This document shows, one piece after another, positions 1 through 6,901 of a stretch of 64,000 nt of DNA. The stretch is from Spirochaetales bacterium. GTDB lineage: Bacteria > Spirochaetota > Leptospiria > Leptospirales > Leptonemataceae. Position 1 is the stretch's first letter. Each line of letters starts with the position of its first letter. Both the position numbers and the translations under genes were made by a program. The notes below the pieces were generated by a model. It did not search any database. It was not told the DNA's origin and saw only the letters and a list, made by a program, of their open reading frames with translations. The stretch lies in contig JABTUL010000001.1 in assembly GCA_015075425.1 (NCBI GenBank), forward strand, positions 310,001 through 374,000. Reading direction: 5' to 3'.

Positions 1-198
1 GCGGACAAAGTTCACGTTGCTTACCTTGAAGCGGTAATCGGTGCGTCGTACCGGGTCGTATTTGGAGAGGTCGTACTTATCAGGTTCCCCGGCCGGTTTG
101 TGATCGTCCGTCGCTGCCGTTTCCCGGATATTTTCCTGGGCAAATAACAGCCCGGAGCTGACGATAAGAGCAAATACAATGGCTTTGCGATACAACAT
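1..198 (-). CDS. Exported protein, C-terminus off the left edge
   Basis: Reading leftward from an ATG at 198-196, the frame is open for 66 codons to the window edge. The first 20 residues form a clean Sec signal peptide (Lys/Arg near the start, a hydrophobic core, then LLFA followed by QEN). The mature part is charged and Asp/Lys/Tyr-rich (KYDLSKYDPVRRTDYRF). No family is recognisable from this fragment. GAGGAAAC upstream of the ATG is a plausible ribosome-binding site. It lies downstream of the RsmG-SpoU gene on the same strand with a hairpin between them. Confidence 0.7.
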   Translation of the reverse strand, partial: MLYRKAIVFALIVSSGLLFAQENIRETAATDDHKPAGEPDKYDLSKYDPVRRTDYRFKVSNVNFVR

Positions 199-223
199 AG
201 TTTCCTCTGCCTTTTATTATCGA

Positions 224-261
224 GAATCCGGAAGGGTAGTTTAACCCCATTCGCCGGATTC
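224..261. repeat. Perfect 8-bp inverted repeat (nested hairpin)
   Basis: GAATCCGG at 224-231 is exactly complementary to CCGGATTC at 254-261, and an inner GGGT/ACCC pair lies between the arms. It sits in the 72-bp gap between two minus-strand genes. It could be a weak terminator for the methyltransferase gene or a structured leader for the exported-protein gene. No T-run follows on the minus strand, so a classic rho-independent terminator is not supported. Confidence 0.45.
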
Positions 262-270
262 CAGCACCGG

Positions 271-1704
271 CTAAAGTTTTTTTCGCAGAGTGTACAGGGC
301 AATTCCCAGGGCAACCGCTAAATTCAATGACTCACCGGCCTCCTGTGCTATGGAAAGAGGGTTTGCCGGTGCTGCCGGCAGGCCGCCTTCCGGGCCTACC
401 AGCAGGCCCAGGGGTGTTTCCAGTTCTGAATGTTCCAGATCCGGGCCGCGGCGGTCCAGGGTGTAAACTCCGGATAATCGGGCGGCCCGATCAAGGGTCG
501 GTCCCCGATACAGATCCAGATCAAAAGTAGCACCCGCCGCCGCGCGCAGAGCCCGGGGCAGGTAGGGGTGAGCCGCTTCTTCCAGAAGAACGATTTGTCG
601 CACACCAAAAGCATGAGCGGTGCGCAGGGCCGCCCCCAGGTTCTCCGGTTCGCCCGCAGATAAAAGAACGGTGAGCCCGGAGAGCCGACCATCCCACTCT
701 GGTATGGGTGGTGCGGCCAGGAGAGCCAGAGGAAAGTGGGACCGGCTGCTATCCAGGCGCTGAAAGAGATCAGCCGGTACAATCCATCGTTCGGCTCCGG
801 CCGGCCCTTCCCATTGCAGTTCACGGGTGGTGATAAGAGCCTCAATGGGCCGGTTCAGAGCAGAATGCTCTTCAATAAAGCGACGACCGGCCAGCAAGCA
901 GCGTCCATGTTTACGAATCCCTTTGCTGTGCTGGATATCTTCCAGCAGACGATAGCGGGCATTGCGTTCGGATTCTATGGCTACCTGCTTCTGGCCCAGG
1001 TAACGATAAACATAGATCAGCCTCTCATCCCGGGAATGGGGCAGCCTGTAGGCCTGGCGCAGGATGAGTTCCACCGGCAGATTTCTGACCGGGGCTTCTT
1101 CTGCGCCGGCGCTCGGTCCTTTCCAGAAGATAAATAGACCGCTCGGTCGCAGTACCCCGGACCCGGCCTGGATGAGCCGGGAGAGACTGGCCACAGCACG
1201 AGCCAGAATGGCATCCACCCGTGGCGATTGGATGCCCGCATGAAGTTTTTTTTCCAGAACCTCTACGTTGGAAAGCTCCAGTTCTGCTACCACAGAGCGC
1301 AGAAAATCGGTCCGTTTCTTGCGGCCCTCCGTCAGAATGAATTTCCTTTCCGGCAGAACGATAGCCAGCGGAATTCCGGGAAACCCGGCACCGCTACCCA
1401 GATCCAGAGATAGCCCGGGCCAATGAACGCCCGCCTGCTCTAACAGAGAAACAGGATAGATGGAGTCCACATAGTGCTTGCGAACGATGCTTTCAAAATT
1501 GTGGATCCGGGTTAAGTTCAAAAGGGGATTGGCCTCTCTGAGCATGGTATGGTACTGCCAGAGCTTCTCTGTCGCTCGATCCGGTAGAGATAAGCCGGAT
1601 TTCTCCAATTGCTTCCTTAGAGTACCGATACTTATGGCAACATGTTCGAATGGGTTCAATTCAGCTTTCCGTCGCGGATCTTCATCGAAAGGGATTGTAC
1701 CCAT
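271..1704 (-). CDS. rsmG: RsmG-SpoU fusion rRNA methyltransferase
   Basis: Two different RNA methyltransferases are joined in one frame of about 477 residues. The N-terminal half is RsmG/GidB, which makes m7G527 in 16S rRNA. It shows NLT near residue 63, the SAM-binding stretch LDLGSGAGFPG near 101 and ILARAVASL near 166. The C-terminal half (from about residue 262) is a SpoU/TrmH 2'-O-methyltransferase with a substrate-binding region, NLGAALRTAHAFG (~355), LVGPEGGL (~435) and ESLNLAVALGIALY (~458), the three SpoU motifs that form the knot. Both halves look intact. The start is uncertain: the ATG at 1704 overlaps the divergent gene by 63 bp, and a TTG at 1608 would remove the overlap but clip the expected RsmG N-terminus. 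Confidence 0.85.
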   Translation of the reverse strand: MGTIPFDEDPRRKAELNPFEHVAISIGTLRKQLEKSGLSLPDRATEKLWQYHTMLREANPLLNLTRIHNFESIVRKHYVDSIYPVSLLEQAGVHWPGLSLDLGSGAGFPGIPLAIVLPERKFILTEGRKKRTDFLRSVVAELELSNVEVLEKKLHAGIQSPRVDAILARAVASLSRLIQAGSGVLRPSGLFIFWKGPSAGAEEAPVRNLPVELILRQAYRLPHSRDERLIYVYRYLGQKQVAIESERNARYRLLEDIQHSKGIRKHGRCLLAGRRFIEEHSALNRPIEALITTRELQWEGPAGAERWIVPADLFQRLDSSRSHFPLALLAAPPIPEWDGRLSGLTVLLSAGEPENLGAALRTAHAFGVRQIVLLEEAAHPYLPRALRAAAGATFDLDLYRGPTLDRAARLSGVYTLDRRGPDLEHSELETPLGLLVGPEGGLPAAPANPLSIAQEAGESLNLAVALGIALYTLRKKL

Positions 1705-2799
1705 AAAATTGGCAGCATGGTCAAGGACATGGGGCAGCGGGTGCTCATCCTCTCCGTGCGCGGTGAGCAACGCAATTCTGACGAGCTGGCAGTCATTCGC
1801 ACCAGTCTGGAGAAGCATACCAACGGCTGCATTCTTTACGATGATATGAATTTAGCGCCGGGTCCACAGGAACTGGACACAGCGGCTTATTTTCTGAGGC
1901 AGTGTAAAGCCGATTTTGTACTGGCTTATGGTTCCCGGCAGACGTTCAATGCGGCCAGGGTCATGGCCCTGCTGGCCACCAATGATGTTTTTGCCGAAGA
2001 TCTCCCGCAGGCCACGTTTCCGCTGAAGAAAGCTCCTCTACCGGTAGCCTGCGTTCCCGTTGGCCCATCGATGGGTGAGGAGGCATCGGCATCTTTTACC
2101 CTTTTCAATCCCGAGACCCACAGTACCTTCAGCGCCAGCGACTACCGGCTTTTCCCGGCGATGGTTTTTGTGGATCCCAATATCTCTCTGCCCACACCCA
2201 TGAGTGAAATCACCCGCGCCGGTGTGGCCATCATGGCCGCTGCCGTGGAAACGATGCTGGCCCGCAAAGCCAATGAAATATCCACGGCCATGGCTTTGCG
2301 AGCGCTGGAGCTTGCGGCCCGCAACGTGATTACTCTGGCCCAGGAGCCGGCCAACAACAGCGCCCGTTTCAACCTCTGCCTGGCCAGTTTGATGGCCGGC
2401 ATGGCTCATTCCAACAGCAGACTGGGGCTCTGTTATAGCATTGCTGAAGCAACCTATCATCTCACCGGACTTGACTTTTTTATGTCCATGGCCATCATGC
2501 TCCCGCACGTGATGGAATACAATCTAACCACATCGGCCGGCAAGTATGTTCAGATCGCTCGCGCTCTGGAAGAAGATATCCAGGACATTACGGTGATTGA
2601 GGCTGCCATTAAGGCAGTGGAGGGGGTACGCAAAGTATATCTGGAGTTGAAGATTCCCCAGCGTTTGTCAGATTTTGAGGTCAAAAAAAGCGATCTACCT
2701 TCTATCGCAGAAATGGCTTACATGATGCCGCTTTCGCGCAACACACCGCGGGACATGGATCGCAATGAAATAGAAACCGTGCTTATTGCCGCCTACTGA
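1642..2799 (+). CDS. Iron-alcohol-dehydrogenase-like protein lacking metal ligands
   Basis: The 385-residue protein has the length and architecture of group III Fe-dependent alcohol dehydrogenases. It has the N-terminal FSFPSRIFIERD / RVLILSV strand and the C-terminal helical half with AGMAHSNSRLG and AIMLPHVMEYNL. Compared with the family consensus, every metal ligand is changed: the GxDAxxHAxE segment reads GVAIMAAAVE (Asp to A196, His to A200), the LGLVH His is Y265, and the HGxxNAI His is F279. The GGGS dinucleotide motif is also degenerate (AYGSRQTFNAAR). It is probably a non-catalytic or repurposed homologue. The start at 1642 is supported by the N-terminal alignment. The MBOAT gene follows after 8 bp. 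Confidence 0.8.
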   Translation: MFEWVQFSFPSRIFIERDCTHKIGSMVKDMGQRVLILSVRGEQRNSDELAVIRTSLEKHTNGCILYDDMNLAPGPQELDTAAYFLRQCKADFVLAYGSRQTFNAARVMALLATNDVFAEDLPQATFPLKKAPLPVACVPVGPSMGEEASASFTLFNPETHSTFSASDYRLFPAMVFVDPNISLPTPMSEITRAGVAIMAAAVETMLARKANEISTAMALRALELAARNVITLAQEPANNSARFNLCLASLMAGMAHSNSRLGLCYSIAEATYHLTGLDFFMSMAIMLPHVMEYNLTTSAGKYVQIARALEEDIQDITVIEAAIKAVEGVRKVYLELKIPQRLSDFEVKKSDLPSIAEMAYMMPLSRNTPRDMDRNEIETVLIAAY

Positions 2800-2807
2800 G
2801 CTGATTC

Positions 2808-4196
2808 GTGCTTTTTAATTCCGCAGTCTTTGTTATTTTTTTTCTTATAATACATCAGTTATTCTGGCTGAGCCATGGTAAGTCCCGTAAAGTTGTTTTA
2901 CTGGTAGCTTCCATGCTTTTCTACGGTTACTGGAGTTTTGTCTTTCTCCTTCATTTTCTGGCAATTGTTGGTTTGAGCTATCTGGCTGTTGTCCTCCTTC
3001 TGCGTCAGAGGAAGCGCTGGATCTTTGTGCTGGCGCTCTTCTTAAATCTGGGAAATCTCATCTTTTTCAAGTACACGATGTCCGTCCTGAACATTCTGGC
3101 CGTGGATTTGGGCCTTGTCGGGGCCCGGCAGCTTGCTGATACTCTGAATCTGGTGCTGCCGCTGGCGATCAGTTTTTATACCTTTCAGATCATTGCCTTT
3201 CTGGTCGATGTCTGGCGCGGGGAGATCAAACAAATCAGTGCTCTTGATTTTTCTATTTTCATTCTTTTTTTTCCACAACTGATTGCCGGTCCGATCATGC
3301 GCCATCGGGATTTTCTGCCCCAGCTGGATCGGCCAGTCTGCAGTCAGGCCGATTTGATTGCCGGATTGTACCTGATTTTGCTGGGAACGATAAAAAAAGT
3401 TCTGCTTGCTGATGAACTGGGTGCTCTGGTTGCTCCCGTCTGGGCCGCCCCCGCAGAGTACGACGCTCTCTCCCTCGCGCTGGCAGTATTTGGCTTTATC
3501 ATGCAGGTATACGGTGATTTTTCGGGCTATACGGATTATGCCCGCGGCCTGGCACGGCTTCTGGGATATCACATTCCGGAGAATTTCTATTTTCCCTATC
3601 TTGCCAGCAGCATGAGCGAAATCTGGAAACGCTGGCATGTTACCCTTTCCACCTGGTTGCGAGACTACCTGTACGTGCCTCTTGGCGGCAGCAGAGTCAG
3701 TGCGGGCAGACTGTACGTAAATATTATGATCGTAATGTCCCTGGGTGGACTCTGGCATGGAAACAGCTACACCTTCTTTATCTGGGGATTCTTACACGGC
3801 CTTTTTCTGGTGATCGAGAAATGGCTCAAGCTCGAGGCGCCGGCGCAAAGCTGGCCGGCTTATTTGATTCGCATGCCTGTGGTCTTTCTGCTCTTTTGTC
3901 TGGCGGGGGTATTTTTCCGCGCCGCCGATTTGCAGAGTGCCGGCGCTATTTTTAGTGGACTCATTGATTTTTCTAATACGCGGCCTGCTTTGCAGGCTGT
4001 GGCCGGGCAGAGCCACATTGCGCAGCTTGGCCTGTTTACATTTGCTCTACAAATCTTACAGAAAGAACGCGGGCGCATCTACCCGATTCTGGCAAAGCAT
4101 GCTCTGTTCCTCATCCCCCTTTTCACCGTAATCGTTTATTTTATGATTGTGCGCATCAATCGATCCGGGGCGCAATTTATCTATTTTCAGTTCTGA
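2808..4196 (+). CDS. MBOAT-family membrane O-acyltransferase (AlgI/DltB-like)
   Basis: A 462-residue polytopic membrane protein starting at GTG 2808, immediately after the Fe-ADH-like gene. MBOAT hallmarks are visible: YTFQIIAFLVDVWRG, FFPQLIAGPIMR, YGDFSGYTDYARGLA, EIWKRWHVTLSTWLRDYLYVPLGG and SLGGLWHGNSYTFFIWG, the last carrying the family's catalytic His. The family transfers acyl groups across or at the inner membrane onto polysaccharides or other envelope acceptors. The convergent DUF1574 gene overlaps its end by 20 bp and is the likely periplasmic partner. The acceptor cannot be told from sequence. Confidence 0.9.
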   Translation: MLFNSAVFVIFFLIIHQLFWLSHGKSRKVVLLVASMLFYGYWSFVFLLHFLAIVGLSYLAVVLLLRQRKRWIFVLALFLNLGNLIFFKYTMSVLNILAVDLGLVGARQLADTLNLVLPLAISFYTFQIIAFLVDVWRGEIKQISALDFSIFILFFPQLIAGPIMRHRDFLPQLDRPVCSQADLIAGLYLILLGTIKKVLLADELGALVAPVWAAPAEYDALSLALAVFGFIMQVYGDFSGYTDYARGLARLLGYHIPENFYFPYLASSMSEIWKRWHVTLSTWLRDYLYVPLGGSRVSAGRLYVNIMIVMSLGGLWHGNSYTFFIWGFLHGLFLVIEKWLKLEAPAQSWPAYLIRMPVVFLLFCLAGVFFRAADLQSAGAIFSGLIDFSNTRPALQAVAGQSHIAQLGLFTFALQILQKERGRIYPILAKHALFLIPLFTVIVYFMIVRINRSGAQFIYFQF

Positions 4197-5283
4197 TGGT
4201 TGTGGTCAGCTGTGGATAGAATTCTTTTGCCTGGCTGAGCAAGAGATGGGCCACTTCAGGCGCACAGCGTGCAGATAGATGGCTCGAGTCCACATACCGC
4301 TGACAGGGGAGATCGGGCATGCGAATCAGCAGGGCGCGATCTGCAAGGTCATTCTCAATCGCTGCGCCGCGCCCGGCATATTCTGTCGTGGCCAGACGCC
4401 TGGCCAGTTCTTGATGAATGGGCGGTATCCAGAGCACAAGCGGGATCTTTGCTTTCCTGGCCAGGGCTATGGATTCATAAAGGGCCCGCAATTCCACCGG
4501 ACTTATAATATAATTTTTTAAAATGAATTCATTTTTTAAATAATCGGAATAATCCAGGAACCGCTCCTGATAAATCGCAGAGGGTATATCTCCGGCCGCA
4601 AAATCCTGATAGTTGTCGGGCAGTGGTGTGCTCGGGGGACGGTTGGCAAAGAGCATGCCGGTGAGAACAGAATCAAAATCGTCCGGGCCAGCGGTCAGCA
4701 CTCTTTCCACACGGATGTGATAGTGGAATGCGGGAAAACCGAGGCGAATCAAAATATCCAGCTTGCTTTTTAGATCCATGAGAGGAAAGATCTGGCGCAG
4801 CAACGGACGATCCAGAATGTTTCCTTGAAGAAAAAGAGCGGCATTGAACGGTCCATTCAGGTTCAGCATTTCTGGCGAGTATTCCAGAACGATCAGGTCC
4901 GGCCGGGGCCCCGGGCGCAGCAGTCGTTCCAGAAAAGAAAAATTGGCTAAAGTACTTGATGCTTTGAAAGGAAGGCGAGTTTCCAGGTGGAATCGGGTAA
5001 GGAGTGCCTGCGCTTCTTTTGACAGGCTGCTACTTTCAATACTGGTGGGATGCAGATGTTGAAAGATTTCTGAGCGCGAAGATCCCAGAAATACAACCCA
5101 GGGACGACTCTCTGGTCCCGATTGTTTGAGTGTATCGATATTACGCAGCAGATGTTCAAAGGGCGTCTGCTCTGCCCGTCCTTTCTGCACTACAACCGGA
5201 AACCAGGCGACTTTGTCGACGACGAACACGATCAAGAATAAGAAAAGGGGTGTCAGCAAAATCATCGGGGACGGTCGCGACAT
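4177..5283 (-). CDS. DUF1574 / SGNH-like membrane-anchored protein, MBOAT partner
   Basis: One N-terminal transmembrane helix (MILLTPLFLFLIVFVVDK) precedes a periplasmic domain. That domain has FLGSSRSEIF (the GxSxS block typical of SGNH/AlgX-like proteins) near its start and YVDSSHLS near its end, giving the Ser...Asp-x-x-His arrangement of that hydrolase fold. The DUF1574 family is found in Leptospira-type genomes beside MBOAT genes. By analogy with AlgJ/AlgX/PatB it would accept the acyl group and pass it to the final substrate. The ATG at 5283 is chosen because it gives the most typical N-terminus; GTG 5319 and ATG 5295 are alternatives. Confidence 0.8.
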   Translation of the reverse strand: MSRPSPMILLTPLFLFLIVFVVDKVAWFPVVVQKGRAEQTPFEHLLRNIDTLKQSGPESRPWVVFLGSSRSEIFQHLHPTSIESSSLSKEAQALLTRFHLETRLPFKASSTLANFSFLERLLRPGPRPDLIVLEYSPEMLNLNGPFNAALFLQGNILDRPLLRQIFPLMDLKSKLDILIRLGFPAFHYHIRVERVLTAGPDDFDSVLTGMLFANRPPSTPLPDNYQDFAAGDIPSAIYQERFLDYSDYLKNEFILKNYIISPVELRALYESIALARKAKIPLVLWIPPIHQELARRLATTEYAGRGAAIENDLADRALLIRMPDLPCQRYVDSSHLSARCAPEVAHLLLSQAKEFYPQLTTTIRTENR

Positions 5284-5384
5284 ACTACAGAACATCTCTT
5301 TCCAGGTGGCCGTCAACACATTTCAATGGAAAAGGCTGGTCCGTGCCTGGCGGATAAGAATGCTGTGTCGTGTTTTTTAGCGGA

Positions 5385-6896
5385 ATGCAAGTGCGACTGC
5401 TTTTTGTTTTATCCCTGGTGATCTACCTGCTGCGTTCCATGAAGGGCGCATGGATTGCTGATGATGCCTATTTTTCCTTTCGCTACGCCAGAAACCTTGC
5501 CGACGGTCAGGGGCTTGTTTTCAATGCAACAGAAAGAGTGGAAGGCATCACCAACCTTCTGTGGACCTTCATTCTGGCCCTGGGGCAGGTGCTGGGTTTT
5601 GATCTGGAGACACTTTCCCAATTTCTGGGAATTCTTTTTGCTTTTGTGTTCTTTCTTTTTCTGGGCCGCTTTGCTATCCGCAGCCAGTGGGGCCGGGGAA
5701 CCTTTTTGGCTCTGACTGTTTGTGCTGTGTTTCTGGACTACGGTACTTCCGGCCTTGAGAGCATGATGCAGGTGGCCTGCCTTTATGCCGGTCTCTTGCT
5801 TTTTTTTGATCGCCGCTACGCCCTGGCCTTTCTGTGTCTGTCTCTGGCCTGCTGGATCCGGCCAGACAGTGTTATTTTTATTTCTGTTATAGCAGCATAT
5901 TTTTTATTAATTGAGCGGCGAGCTTCTTTTCTCGAAAAATGCAAGGCCTTGCTCCCGGCCCTTCTACTGCTTTGTCTGCTTCAGGCATTTCGACTGTCTT
6001 ACTACGGTGATTTTTTTCCCAATACTTTTTATGCTCGTAGCGTTCTGGCGTCTTATTTTGCTCAGGGAGCCCGTTACATCGCGCTTTTTTTTCAATCCGT
6101 CTGGTGGATTCCGATTTCGATGCTGTGCCTTTTTCTTCCTGCGTGGCGCCATTTTTCCTGGAAACACCGGACGAAGTACAAAAAAGATGCGCTGCTGCTG
6201 GCGCTGATTCTTGTATGGTTTTTGTATGTTTTACAGGTGGGTGGTGATTTCATGTTCGGCCGTTTTCTTCTGGCCATCCTTCCGGCTCTCTTTCTTTTTC
6301 TGGAAAGGGTCCAGGCCCGCTTGCTTGCCCGGCGATTCTGGCCGGTCATCGCTTTATTGATGACTCTGGGGCAGACGCTGAGCCTCGATGTTTACAGAAA
6401 AAAACCTCTGCCGGTCATTTTGGGCATCAGTGATGAAGCCCGGGTCTACACGAGAGAACGGCGGGCAAAGCTCAAAACCCTGGCGCTGTCCTTACGTCCG
6501 GTCATGGAGGCGGCCCAACCGATTGTAGCTTTTGGCGGTGCACAGGCAGCTCTTCTGTACTACTGGAACATTCCGGGAATCGAAGCTGTCACCGGTCTGA
6601 CCGACCGGGTGATTGCCAGGCAAAATCTGTCCCTTCGCGGTCGCGTCGGTCATGAAAAGGAAGCCCGCCTGGATTATCTTAAAGCACGCGGGGTAAATCT
6701 GTTGCTGCACCATCCGCTGCCCTCTGAGAACGCGGCACGGGATACTCTGCAAATCAAGGACCTGGGAATTTTTCCTGTCCTGTGTTACGATCAGCGGTTA
6801 GAATTGTTACAGGAAGATGACAGAATCATACTGAAATCGCTCTCGCGTAAAAAGGAGTCCCGTCCAGGCGAAGATGAGTGCGGCTTGCATTTCTAA
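5385..6896 (+). CDS. GT-C family membrane glycosyltransferase (AftB-like)
   Basis: About 500 residues with ten or more hydrophobic segments. The first periplasmic loop carries the acidic pair WIADDAYFSFRYARNLADG followed by RVEGITNLLW. This signature is shared by polyprenyl-phosphate-sugar-dependent GT-C enzymes such as the arabinofuranosyltransferase AftB. Such enzymes add sugars to envelope glycans on the periplasmic side using lipid-linked donors. It is transcribed divergently from the DUF1574 gene and followed by the SpoIIE phosphatase. ATG 5385 is preferred over GTG 5370 because the membrane helix begins directly after it. Donor and acceptor are unknown. Confidence 0.75.
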   Translation: MQVRLLFVLSLVIYLLRSMKGAWIADDAYFSFRYARNLADGQGLVFNATERVEGITNLLWTFILALGQVLGFDLETLSQFLGILFAFVFFLFLGRFAIRSQWGRGTFLALTVCAVFLDYGTSGLESMMQVACLYAGLLLFFDRRYALAFLCLSLACWIRPDSVIFISVIAAYFLLIERRASFLEKCKALLPALLLLCLLQAFRLSYYGDFFPNTFYARSVLASYFAQGARYIALFFQSVWWIPISMLCLFLPAWRHFSWKHRTKYKKDALLLALILVWFLYVLQVGGDFMFGRFLLAILPALFLFLERVQARLLARRFWPVIALLMTLGQTLSLDVYRKKPLPVILGISDEARVYTRERRAKLKTLALSLRPVMEAAQPIVAFGGAQAALLYYWNIPGIEAVTGLTDRVIARQNLSLRGRVGHEKEARLDYLKARGVNLLLHHPLPSENAARDTLQIKDLGIFPVLCYDQRLELLQEDDRIILKSLSRKKESRPGEDECGLHF

Positions 6897-6901
6897 CACC
6901 C

